Assembly: GCA_900556885.1 (NCBI GenBank) | Contig: UNSQ01000018.1 | Span: 1 to 14,070 of the forward strand | Direction: 5' to 3' | Length of the DNA stretch: 14,070 nucleotides | Source of the DNA: Candidatus Saccharimonadota bacterium | Lineage (GTDB): Bacteria; Patescibacteriota; Saccharimonadia; Saccharimonadales; Saccharimonadaceae | Shown here: positions 1-6,076 of the stretch, piece after piece | Numbering within the stretch: the first letter of the stretch is position 1 | How the letters are laid out: each line of letters starts with the position of its first letter | Translations under genes and position numbers: made by a program | The notes under the pieces: model-generated | The model's input: the letters and a program-made list of their open reading frames with translations, nothing else | What the model was told of the DNA's origin: nothing | Databases searched by the model: none

Positions 1-9
1 TGGTATAAT
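1..9 (+). promoter_or_regulatory. Extended -10 promoter element for rpsB-tsf
   Basis: TGGTATAAT at the window edge is a perfect TATAAT (4-9) preceded by TGn. Transcription would start near base 16 and give a leader of about 70 bases before the rpsB ATG at 87. Any -35 box lies outside the window, so the promoter is only half visible. Confidence 0.6.
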
Positions 10-37
10 TGCCAGGTAACTAATTTTAATGACACAA

Positions 38-66
38 TCCGTTTCACACTCCAAATCGTGGGCGGA
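38..66 (+). promoter_or_regulatory. Candidate stem-loop in the rpsB leader
   Basis: TCCG (38-41) can pair with CGGA (63-66). The stem continues through two U-G wobbles (43·62, 44·61) and CAC/GTG (45-47 with 58-60), leaving one bulged T and a ten-base loop. It ends nine bases before the rpsB ribosome binding site (AAGGAG, 75-80). In many bacteria S2 represses its own rpsB-tsf mRNA through the leader. This hairpin is a plausible place for that control, but S2 binding is inference and no known leader consensus was matched. Confidence 0.35.
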
Positions 67-86
67 TGAGGCAAAAGGAGAAGAGA

Positions 87-815
87 ATGTCTGTAAAGGT
101 AGACATTAAGGCTTTGCTGGAGTCAGGTGTTCATTTTGGACACAAAACCAGCCGCTGGCACCCAAAGATGGCGCCATATATTCACAGTAAGCGTCAGGAT
201 AGTCACATTATTGACTTGACTAAGACCGTTGAAGCTTTGGACAAGGCTTTGCCGGAATTGACAAAAATCGCCGCATCAGGTCGTAAGGTTCTGTTTGTTG
301 GCACCAAAAAACAAGCCAAAGACGTTGTTCGTGAAGCAGCTGAAAAGATCAACCAGCCATACGTAGTTGAGCGCTGGATTGGTGGTATGTTGACTAACGG
401 TTCAACTATTGCTCAGCAAATTAAGAAACTGAAGAATCTTGAAAAGCGAATGGCTTCAGGTGATTTGGAAAAGCGTTATAACAAGCTTGAAGTGCAGCGT
501 TTCCAAGAGGAAATCGACAGCTTGAATATGAAATATGGCGGCATCAAGGATTTGATGGGCAAGCCAGGCGCTGTTGTTGTAGTTGACGCATTGACCGACG
601 CAAATGCAGTTCGTGAGGCTCAAACTTTAGGTGTGCCAGTATTTGCAATTGTTGACACCAACGTTAACCCAACAGGAATCGATTACGTAATTCCAGGTAA
701 CGACGACGCTGTTAAGGGTATCCAATTGCTATTAGACTACTTTACTGCGGCTGTTGCTGAAGGTGCGGGTAGCGTAAAGGTTGAAGAAAAACCAGCTAAA
801 AAAGAGGAGAAATAG
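87..815 (+). CDS. rpsB: 30S ribosomal protein S2
   Basis: Ribosomal protein S2 (uS2, 242 aa) joins the small subunit late in assembly at the head-body junction and is needed for mRNA and S1-type factor positioning. The N-terminus shows the family pattern LLESGVHFGHKTSRWHPKM. It is followed by the YIHSKRQDSHIIDL block, the VLFVGTKKQAKDVV strand-helix, the VERWIGGMLTNGSTI segment and the C-terminal FAIVDTNVNPTGIDYVIPGNDDA motif, all hallmarks of S2. The tail is short and lysine/glutamate-rich. ATG 87 is preferred over the in-frame ATG at 66: AAGGAG at 75-80 is six bases before it, and the family N-terminus begins there. The stop is followed after one base by the tsf ATG, so the two are co-transcribed and probably translationally coupled. 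Confidence 0.98.
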   Translation: MSVKVDIKALLESGVHFGHKTSRWHPKMAPYIHSKRQDSHIIDLTKTVEALDKALPELTKIAASGRKVLFVGTKKQAKDVVREAAEKINQPYVVERWIGGMLTNGSTIAQQIKKLKNLEKRMASGDLEKRYNKLEVQRFQEEIDSLNMKYGGIKDLMGKPGAVVVVDALTDANAVREAQTLGVPVFAIVDTNVNPTGIDYVIPGNDDAVKGIQLLLDYFTAAVAEGAGSVKVEEKPAKKEEK

Positions 816-816
816 G

Positions 817-1413
817 ATGGGCGTTTCTGTTGACGATATTAAAAAATTGCGCGAATTGACCGGCGTAGGCTTGACTGACGCTAAAAAAGCTTTGGTTGAA
901 GCTGAGGGCGATTTCGATAAAGCTTTGGAAGCTATGCGCAAAAAGGGCTTGACGAAAGCTGAAAAGAAGGGCGATCGTGAAGCTCGTGAAGGTTTGATCG
1001 AAAGTTACGTTCACTCTGGCCGAATCGGCGTTATCGTTGAGGTAAACTGTGAAACCGACTTCGTGGCTCGACTTGACGATTTTAAGACGTTGGCGCACGA
1101 AATTGCTATGCAAATTGCAGCGATGAGCCCAAAGTATGTTTCTGAAGCCGACATTCCAGCAGAGGAGATGGATCGCGTTAAAGCTGAGCTTATGGCGAGC
1201 GAATCTTTGGCAAGCAAGCCTGAAGAAATGCGCGAAAAGATCGTTGAAGGTCAATTGAAGAAGCATTTTGCTGAACAGGTTCTTATGAGCCAGGCGTACA
1301 TTTTGGACGACTCTAAGACTGTTGAGCAGCACGTTAAGGAAGCAATTGCGAAATTAGGCGAGAACATCGTTATTCGTCAGTTTAAGCGAATCGAGCTGGG
1401 CGTAAGCGAATAG
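817..1413 (+). CDS. tsf: Translation elongation factor Ts
   Basis: EF-Ts (198 aa) is the guanine-nucleotide exchange factor that reloads EF-Tu with GTP. Residues 4-45 form the UBA-like N-terminal domain (IKKLRELTGVGLTDAKKAL). The conserved CETDFVARLDDF block follows at about residues 78-89, where T80-D81-F82 corresponds to the TDF motif used against EF-Tu. The C-terminal VKEAIAKLGENIVIRQF segment is also typical. At 198 residues it is much shorter than the two-subdomain E. coli protein (about 280 aa) and resembles the compact form of Thermus. ATG 817 has GAGGAG at 804-809, inside the end of rpsB, with seven-base spacing. Upstream in-frame codons lie within rpsB and are not needed. A hairpin terminator follows the stop. 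Confidence 0.97.
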   Translation: MGVSVDDIKKLRELTGVGLTDAKKALVEAEGDFDKALEAMRKKGLTKAEKKGDREAREGLIESYVHSGRIGVIVEVNCETDFVARLDDFKTLAHEIAMQIAAMSPKYVSEADIPAEEMDRVKAELMASESLASKPEEMREKIVEGQLKKHFAEQVLMSQAYILDDSKTVEQHVKEAIAKLGENIVIRQFKRIELGVSE

Positions 1414-1430
1414 ATTTTCACACAGAGAAG

Positions 1431-1467
1431 AAGTCGGCTGTAGTAATGCGGCCGATTTTTTATTTTG
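1431..1467 (+). terminator. Rho-independent terminator of rpsB-tsf
   Basis: The core stem TCGGC (1434-1438)/GCCGA (1451-1455) is extended by A-T and G-T pairs on both sides (about 1431-1441 with 1448-1458). It closes a six-base loop and runs into a T-rich tract at 1456-1466, directly after the tsf stop. The last bases abut the operator-like repeat of the next promoter. Confidence 0.85.
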
Positions 1468-1498
1468 TCAATATTTACCACAAGCATATTGACAATAT
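1462..1498 (+). promoter_or_regulatory. Double palindromic candidate operator
   Basis: ATATTG-A-CAATAT at 1486-1498 is a perfect 13-base palindrome. A second copy with one mismatch, ATTTTG-T-CAATAT, lies at 1462-1474. The centres are 24 bases apart. Together they also form a perfect larger inverted repeat: TTGTCAATAT at 1465-1474 and ATATTGACAA at 1486-1495. The right copy contains the -35 TTGACA, so a bound dimer would block RNA polymerase. The symmetry is read directly. Function as an operator is inference, and no regulator gene is next to it. Confidence 0.55.
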
Positions 1499-1517
1499 CG
1501 CAAATATGTGCTAGTAT
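1489..1517 (+). promoter_or_regulatory. Strong promoter of the coiled-coil/DUF5663-like unit
   Basis: Consensus -35 TTGACA (1489-1494), a 17-base spacer, and -10 TAGTAT (1512-1517) preceded by an extended TGC (1509-1511). Transcription should start near 1524, giving a leader of about 37 bases. That leader carries a Shine-Dalgarno site (AAGGA, 1551-1555) before ATG 1561. The -35 lies within the palindromic operator candidate. Confidence 0.8.
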
Positions 1518-1560
1518 GGTTACATATCAAAAATGATAGTAAAAACAAAAAAGGAAAGAT

Positions 1561-2847
1561 ATGAACGAAAAGTTCGACCAAAATCCAAATAATAATACAG
1601 ATAATTCTCCGGAAGGAGGTTCCGCACAAGGTTCTTCTTCGAAAGAAGTTACATCATGGGACGTAGTAGCAGCTGCTGGAGAGGCTCTTGAGCGTGAAGC
1701 AGAAGCGACTGCGGAGCAAAATCAAGACGAAAATACACCTGCGGAGCAAAATCCAGACAAACCCAAGGTGGTGAAGGTTAATTACAGGGGCGACGCTTAC
1801 GGGGAGACGAAACAATATCCGACGACTATGGAGCCACAGAAGATAACGCGCGATGAGCGTATTGCTGACGGCCAAGAGAAAGTTGCTGCGCTGAAGAATA
1901 AGGCTAAAGAAGGTCTTGGTCGCGTATGGAAGGGTTTGAAAGATAGTTTTTATATTGGCGTGAGTCGGGGTTCTGAATTACCTGGACAGATTGCTGAAGG
2001 AGCTGGACGCGCTAAGGAGCAAATAGGCAATACTTTGTCTGAAGCAAAGAATAAGGCTGCGGAATTGTTTGCGGGCGGTCGAGAGTTTATTCTTCAGAAA
2101 GCCTCAGAAGCCCGTACGCGAAAAGAAGAAAGGCAAAAAGCTCGTCAAGAACGCAAGGAAGCTCGGGCTAAGGCTAAAGAACAGCGCGAGTTGGATAGGC
2201 AGAAATATAACGAAGCACGAGAGCAGGATAAGCAGGACAATGCGACAGATAAGTCGACGATTGATAGCAATAAAGAGACTGTAAAAAACTCTAAGCAAGA
2301 ACAAAAAGAGGCTGCCGCCAAGCTGGAAGAAGCAGAAAAGATACGACAAGAGGCGGAAGAGAAGGCTAAGAAAGCTGCCGCTGAGTATGACGCCGCAAAG
2401 AAGGCATTTGAAGCTGATCAAACGAATGAGAAGTTGCGCTTGGAGGCTGACAAAAAGCGTAATCTGGCTGGGGCTGCCGCAGCGGAGTTGAATCTTGCTG
2501 AACTTGATGTTAGTGAGCAGAAGAGTAAGATTGATTCTGCCGAGGAAGAAATTGATAAGGCTAAGAGTGAAATAGATAAAGCTAAGGAAACCATGAAGGA
2601 GCGTGCAGAAAAAGCCCGGGAACGTAAAAATGCACGACGACAAGCTCGCAGAGAGGCTCTCGGCGACAAATGGGAATCTGCCAAAGATAAACTGGCGCGG
2701 GTTGCTGGCAAGGGCGCGAACTGGATGATGAATCTTGGTAGAAATGCTGTTGCGGGAGCTGGTAGGGCTGTCGGTAGGGCTGCTAGGGCGATCGCCAACA
2801 AACTTGACCCAGTTGAGGCAAATAGCGAATCAAGCAACGATAAATAA
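1561..2847 (+). CDS. Highly charged coiled-coil protein of unknown function
   Basis: Not recognised as a member of a named family. The 428-aa product has no signal peptide and no membrane-spanning segment, and it lacks both cysteine and histidine. Residues 1-100 are polar and probably disordered (Asn/Ser/Gly/Glu-rich) and include a short tandem repeat around 51-67. Residues 101-175 form Ala/Gly-rich amphipathic-looking stretches (KEGLGRVWKGLKDSF). Residues 176-372 are an almost unbroken Lys/Glu/Ala/Arg helix with heptad-like repeats (IDKAKSE, IDKAKET at 331-344). Residues 373-415 repeat GRAVGRAARA-type small and basic residues and contain WMM. Four Trp are spread through the ends. The start has AAGGA at 1551-1555. 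It is co-transcribed with the 111-aa gene 41 bases downstream. A structural, filament-like, nucleic-acid-binding or membrane-surface role is possible. The composition alone can mislead searches toward unrelated coiled coils. Confidence 0.85.
   Translation: MNEKFDQNPNNNTDNSPEGGSAQGSSSKEVTSWDVVAAAGEALEREAEATAEQNQDENTPAEQNPDKPKVVKVNYRGDAYGETKQYPTTMEPQKITRDERIADGQEKVAALKNKAKEGLGRVWKGLKDSFYIGVSRGSELPGQIAEGAGRAKEQIGNTLSEAKNKAAELFAGGREFILQKASEARTRKEERQKARQERKEARAKAKEQRELDRQKYNEAREQDKQDNATDKSTIDSNKETVKNSKQEQKEAAAKLEEAEKIRQEAEEKAKKAAAEYDAAKKAFEADQTNEKLRLEADKKRNLAGAAAAELNLAELDVSEQKSKIDSAEEEIDKAKSEIDKAKETMKERAEKARERKNARRQARREALGDKWESAKDKLARVAGKGANWMMNLGRNAVAGAGRAVGRAARAIANKLDPVEANSESSNDK
1711..1760 (+). 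repeat. Two-copy 30-base tandem repeat in the coiled-coil gene
   Basis: The segments starting at 1711 and 1741 match at 18 of 20 bases (GCGGAGCAAAATC then A/C-AGAC-G/A-A). They encode AEQNQDENTP and AEQNPDKPKV. The period is ten codons, so copy-number change would keep the frame. It lies in the presumed disordered N-terminal region. Confidence 0.7.
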
Positions 2848-2888
2848 GCATAATTGATAATAAAACATAAAAAGGATATTATAAAATC

Positions 2889-3224
2889 ATGAATAACGAC
2901 CAAACCCAATTAAACATTCGAGTAACAATAGTCACCAAGGCGCAGCTGAATTCAATCGGTATCAATCTACCAGAAGATCAGATGCAAGCGCTGATTCAGC
3001 ACGTAGAAGATACGATCAATAGCCAAATTGGCGAAGAAATCGTTGAATCTCTGGATGATGAGCAGCTGAAAGAATTGGTTCAGATGCAGGACAATGGTGC
3101 ATCGGCTGAAGAAATTGACGCATGGATTCGTGAGCGAGTTCCAGAATATGATGAGATCATTGAAGATAACGTGGCGATTGTTCTGGGTGAATTAGCTAAT
3201 AATTCTGATGCGATTCAAGCATAA
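2889..3224 (+). CDS. DUF5663-like small acidic protein
   Basis: A 111-aa acidic protein without signal peptide or membrane segment. Recognisable parts are an N-terminal strand region (TQLNIRVTIVTKAQLNSIGINLPEDQ), a predicted helix (MQALIQHVEDTINSQIGEEIVESL), then LDDEQLKELVQMQDNGASAEEIDAWIRERVPEYDEIIEDNVAIVLGEL in two parts. The pattern "D-E-Q-L-x-E-L ... I-x-A-W-I-x-x-x-V-P-x-Y-x-x-I-I" resembles what I recall of DUF5663 proteins, common in Patescibacteria. That assignment is from memory and the function of the family is unknown. AAAGGA at 2871-2876 is 12 bases before the ATG, a long but usable spacing. It is the second gene of a unit with the coiled-coil gene, and a strong terminator follows. 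Confidence 0.85.
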   Translation: MNNDQTQLNIRVTIVTKAQLNSIGINLPEDQMQALIQHVEDTINSQIGEEIVESLDDEQLKELVQMQDNGASAEEIDAWIRERVPEYDEIIEDNVAIVLGELANNSDAIQA

Positions 3225-3241
3225 ATAAGCCTAGGAAAAAT

Positions 3242-3273
3242 AAATCCGCCTTCACGTGAGAGGGCGGATTTTT
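3242..3273. terminator. Bidirectional terminator between the 111-aa gene and recF
   Basis: AAATCCGCC (3242-3250) pairs perfectly with GGCGGATTT (3263-3271), and three further pairs extend inward to a six-base loop. TTTTT (3269-3273) serves the plus strand. On the minus strand the complement of AAAAA (3236-3240) gives a T tract interrupted by one A, so converging recF transcripts can stop at the same hairpin. The recF stop codon (3272-3274) lies at the edge of the element. Confidence 0.9.
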
Positions 3274-4324
3274 ATTGTGTGGAAATTATTGAGCAGCCGT
3301 CTTTTTGGTGGCGCGCATCTGTAGTGGTGACGATAAATTGGTGATTTTGGATGGTTTCTTGGAGGAGTTTTTCGCGAGTGGCGTCTAGTTCCGAGAAAAC
3401 GTCGTCCAGTAAAATGAGTGGTCGAGATTGACTAATCTCCGTCTGCATTTCAAGCTCTAGCAACTTGAACGCCAGCATAATGGTTCGCATTTCGCCACGT
3501 GAAGCAACTTTAATAGCGGGCTGATTATGGAGGAAAATTGTGAAATCTTCACGGTGTGGGCCAGCCGAAGTAAATCCTGTGACTATTTCATATTCGCGGG
3601 ATTTTCCTAAGCGATTGAGTAGGGCTTGGTCGTAATTTTCCAGAGGTACAATGGCGCCATATTCAATGAATAATTGCGTGTCTTTTCCTGCCAAAGATTC
3701 GTATAAATTTTTTATGCGGGGTTCGTTTATCTGGATAAATTTGGCTCGTTTTTGGGCAATGTTGGTTGCGTATTGGACAAATTTTATATCCCAAGCAAAC
3801 AGGTTGTCGCGCCAAATTGATGAGTCTTCTTGGTGGGATTTTAAGAGTTCGTTGCGCTGTAAAAGAGTGCGATTGAAAGCTCTTAAATCCGTGTCGTATT
3901 TGGGGTCAAGTCGGGCAATTAAGCCATCCAGAAAGTCGCGTCGTCGGGACGGCGAAGAGGAAATTAATCTTAGTTCGCTTGGTTCAAATAAAACGACAGG
4001 CAAGCGGTTTTTTCTGGTTAAGACCTTTGATTTATTGTCATTGATGATGAATTCTTTGTTGATTTTTCCGGAAATTGAGTCTAGCTTAATACGTCGCTCG
4101 CCGAAATCGCCTTCCAGATGAACAATTGTTTGCGGAGCGTTCAGTGTCATACAATCGCTAAGGCTGCCACGAAAACTACTGCCGCGTAGCGCCACATAAA
4201 CCGCCTCAAGCAGATTCGTCTTGCCGGTGCCATTTGGTCCAACGATTACCGTCCCAGAATTGCTAAAAGTTGCTTCGTGCAGATGATAAGACCGAAAATT
4301 GTATAGCTTAATCTTAGAAATCAC
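3272..4324 (-). CDS. recF: DNA replication/repair ATPase RecF
   Basis: RecF (350 aa, usual family length) is an SMC-like ATPase that works with RecO/RecR to load RecA on single-strand gaps. Visible features are the N-terminal ISKIKLYNFRSY, Walker A GPNGTGKT at about 29-36, PSRRRDFLD at 125-133, SAGPHREDF at 253-261, a signature region SRGEMRTIMLAFKL at 275-288, and Walker B LILLDDVFSELD at 303-314 followed by a TTTD switch. The signature reads SRGEMR where many RecF have SQGQQR. The start is GTG at 4324. Upstream codons would run through the recF promoter and into frr, and have no family similarity. A TATAAT box ends six bases before this GTG and there is no Shine-Dalgarno, so the mRNA is probably leaderless. 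It is encoded opposite to its neighbours and diverges from frr. Confidence 0.95.
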   Translation of the reverse strand: MISKIKLYNFRSYHLHEATFSNSGTVIVGPNGTGKTNLLEAVYVALRGSSFRGSLSDCMTLNAPQTIVHLEGDFGERRIKLDSISGKINKEFIINDNKSKVLTRKNRLPVVLFEPSELRLISSSPSRRRDFLDGLIARLDPKYDTDLRAFNRTLLQRNELLKSHQEDSSIWRDNLFAWDIKFVQYATNIAQKRAKFIQINEPRIKNLYESLAGKDTQLFIEYGAIVPLENYDQALLNRLGKSREYEIVTGFTSAGPHREDFTIFLHNQPAIKVASRGEMRTIMLAFKLLELEMQTEISQSRPLILLDDVFSELDATREKLLQETIQNHQFIVTTTDARHQKDGCSIISTQ

Positions 4325-4330
4325 TCTGTT

Positions 4331-4339
4331 ATTATAGCA
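4331..4339 (-). promoter_or_regulatory. Extended -10 promoter for leaderless recF
   Basis: On the minus strand TGCTATAAT ends at 4331, leaving six bases (AACAGA) before GTG 4324. Transcription would start at or next to the first base of the start codon. No convincing -35 was found, which fits reliance on the extended TGn. Confidence 0.7.
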
Positions 4340-4360
4340 CGGGGCGTAAGGCAAGATTAG

Positions 4361-4389
4361 CAGACAAGACGCTTGAAGTTTGATATAAT
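4361..4389 (+). promoter_or_regulatory. Promoter of the frr-uppS-rseP-proS cluster
   Basis: TATAAT (4384-4389) is preceded by TGA (4381-4383). CAGACA at 4361-4366 is a four-of-six match to -35 at the ideal 17-base spacing. A leader of about 20 bases follows, with GGAGG (4406-4410) four bases before the frr ATG. It is divergent from the recF promoter within a 90-base interval. Confidence 0.75.
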
Positions 4390-4414
4390 AACGGATAGAT
4401 AAATTGGAGGAAAT

Positions 4415-4969
4415 ATGTTCGACACAAACCCTTACGAAGAAAAAATGAATGCAGCGTTTAGCTTTTTTCAAGATGAATTGAAGAAGGTGCGAACGGGCAG
4501 AGCGCACGCTGGAATGCTCGACGGTGTTATGGTTGAGGCTTACGGCTCAAAAATGCCGCTTAATCAGGTTGCAAACGTAACCGCTCCAGAGGCACAAATG
4601 TTGCTAGTTACGCCATTTGACCCGAGTAATATTACAGCAATTTCTTCTGCAATTCGTGATAACCAAAGCCTAGGCTTTAATCCGTCTGACGATGGGCGAG
4701 TGGTTCGCGTTCCAGTTCCAGCTTTGACTGAAGAGCGCCGCCACCAACTAGTAAAACAGGTTAGCGAGAAGGTTGAGGAAGCTCGAATTGCGATGCGTAA
4801 TATTCGCCAAGACGCTCTTAAGGACGCTAAGCGAATGAAGGATAATAAAGAGCTGAGCGAAGACGATTTGAAGCGTGTAGAGAAAGAAATTGACGGCTTA
4901 ATGGGTAAGATGCAAACGCAAATTGACGAGGCGTTTAAGGCGAAAGAAAAGGACGTCTTAACCGTTTAA
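4415..4969 (+). CDS. frr: Ribosome recycling factor
   Basis: RRF (184 aa, normal length) splits post-termination ribosomes together with EF-G. The helical domain I is seen in the N-terminus, where FQDELKKVRTGRAHAGMLDGV matches the conserved region, including VRTGRA. Domain II is in the middle (VEAYGSKMPLNQVANVTAPEAQMLLVTPFDPSNI). The C-terminal helix pair contains VPVPALTEERRHQLVKQV and VRNIR-type segments (IAMRNIRQDALKD). The start is supported by GGAGG at 4406-4410. The stop TAA shares its last base with the ATG of the next gene. In many bacteria pyrH precedes frr. Here recF on the opposite strand and an unrelated cassette separate it from tsf. Confidence 0.97.
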   Translation: MFDTNPYEEKMNAAFSFFQDELKKVRTGRAHAGMLDGVMVEAYGSKMPLNQVANVTAPEAQMLLVTPFDPSNITAISSAIRDNQSLGFNPSDDGRVVRVPVPALTEERRHQLVKQVSEKVEEARIAMRNIRQDALKDAKRMKDNKELSEDDLKRVEKEIDGLMGKMQTQIDEAFKAKEKDVLTV

Positions 4970-5388
4970 TGAGCGAAACTTTTGCCGACAAAGTGAAAGC
5001 GTTGAATTTGCCGTTGGACCAAATTATTGTTATTGGTAGCGGGATTTTGGATCAATTGGGGATTCGTCCAGCTAGTGATATTGATCTTGCGGCGAGTCCT
5101 GATTTGATGAAAAATCTCTCTGAGAAGAGTGGCGATTGGATTAAAAAGTTCGACGATAACCAGCGTTTTTATTTTGTAAAAGATGACGGTTCGGCTGAAG
5201 TTTGGGACGGCTGGGTTTTTGATGGGCAGGCTGTTAGCTATGATGATTTGCTTGATTACGCAGTAGAATATGATGGTGTGAGGTTTGTTGATTTGGAATT
5301 TCTGCGCAAATGGAAGAGTTGGCGTGGACGTGAAAAAGACGTACGAGATGTTGAGCTAATTGACGAATGGAGGGCAAATAATGAGTGA
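4969..5388 (+). CDS. Small nucleotidyltransferase-fold protein, function unknown
   Basis: This 139-aa protein carries the core signature of the polymerase-beta-like nucleotidyltransferase fold. IVIGSG (20-25) is followed by SDIDLAAS (36-43), that is G-S-x(n)-D-h-D with D37 and D39 as likely metal ligands. A possible third acidic residue is D80 in the strand near SAEVWDGWVF. The C-terminal KWKSWRGREKDVRDVELIDEW resembles the K-D-x-x-D helix ending of many stand-alone nucleotidyltransferase-like proteins. The substrate cannot be read from sequence. It overlaps frr by one base (TAATG) and uppS by eight, has no good Shine-Dalgarno, and is probably translated by coupling. It is not a standard member of the frr-uppS cluster. 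It could also be a catalytically inactive relative. Confidence 0.8.
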   Translation: MSETFADKVKALNLPLDQIIVIGSGILDQLGIRPASDIDLAASPDLMKNLSEKSGDWIKKFDDNQRFYFVKDDGSAEVWDGWVFDGQAVSYDDLLDYAVEYDGVRFVDLEFLRKWKSWRGREKDVRDVELIDEWRANNE

Positions 5389-6076
5389 AAATGCGAATTT
5401 ACCGCAGCACATCGGGTTTATTGTTGATGGAAATCGGCGGTGGGCAAAGCAGCATGGCTTGCCGACATATGAAGGACATCTGGCGGGCTATAACGCGTTA
5501 AAAGACGTGGCGTTGGAGGTTCTTCATCGAGGTGTGAAATATGCGAGCGCTTACGTTTTTAGTACGGAAAACTGGAAGCGGTCAGAGGAAGAAGTCCGAC
5601 ATTTGATGAAATTGCTATTGAATATACTGAAAGCTGATCTTCCGATATTTATTGAAAACGAGGTTCGCTTGAGGGTTGTTGGGTCTAGGGAAGGCTTGTC
5701 GGATCAATTGATCAAAGCGATTGACGAGGCTGAGGAAAAGACTGCCGATTTGAAAAATGGAGAATTGGTTTTATGCTTGAATTATGGCGGACATTTGGAA
5801 ATTGCTGATGCGGTTAAAAAAATTGTTCAATCTGGAGTTTCTCCTGAGGAAATTACACCTGAGTTGATTGCTCAAAATATATACGCGCCAGAGGTGCCGC
5901 CGTGCGATTTGATTGTTAGAACTTCTAGCGAACAGCGGCTTAGCAACTTTATGTTGTGGCGATCAGCGTACAGTGAGTTGATGTTTATTGAGAAGAATTG
6001 GCCAGACATGACAGTTGATGACGTGTCGGTGATTTTAGAAGAATATGCTAATCGGAATAGGCGGTTTGGAAAATGA
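5381..6076 (+). CDS. uppS: Isoprenyl (undecaprenyl) diphosphate synthase
   Basis: A cis-prenyltransferase (231 aa) that condenses isopentenyl diphosphate onto farnesyl diphosphate to make the C55 lipid carrier for peptidoglycan and surface glycans. Visible are HIGFIVDGNRRWA with catalytic D16, the GHLAGYNAL segment with H33, AYVFSTENWKRSEEEV, and the C-terminal DLIVRTSSEQRLSNFMLW...YSELMFIEKNWPDM region that binds diphosphate and magnesium. The usual RTGGE/RTSGE is RTSSE here. ATG 5381 has GGAGG at 5369-5373. The in-frame ATG at 5360 has no such site. It overlaps the preceding gene by eight bases and the following protease by four (ATGA), so tight coupling is expected. cdsA and dxr, commonly next to uppS, are absent. 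Confidence 0.96.
   Translation: MSENANLPQHIGFIVDGNRRWAKQHGLPTYEGHLAGYNALKDVALEVLHRGVKYASAYVFSTENWKRSEEEVRHLMKLLLNILKADLPIFIENEVRLRVVGSREGLSDQLIKAIDEAEEKTADLKNGELVLCLNYGGHLEIADAVKKIVQSGVSPEEITPELIAQNIYAPEVPPCDLIVRTSSEQRLSNFMLWRSAYSELMFIEKNWPDMTVDDVSVILEEYANRNRRFGK

Noticed and set aside
66..86. Upstream in-frame ATG for rpsB
   Set aside because: The Shine-Dalgarno at 75-80 lies inside that extension and serves ATG 87, where S2 similarity begins.
796..1332. A 178-codon open frame on the minus strand opposite tsf
   Set aside because: It lies fully antisense to a clear tsf gene, has no ribosome site or promoter, and its product is low in plausible family features. It is a shadow of the codon pattern.
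2104..2909. Two long minus-strand open frames opposite the coiled-coil gene (163 and 179 codons)
   Set aside because: Lys/Glu/Ala-rich coding DNA produces Leu/Phe/Ser-rich antisense frames. They overlap each other and lack start signals.
4325..4507. A 61-codon N-terminal extension of recF
   Set aside because: It would run through the recF promoter, the frr promoter and the first 31 codons of frr. RecF similarity starts at the GTG at 4324, which follows a TATAAT box.
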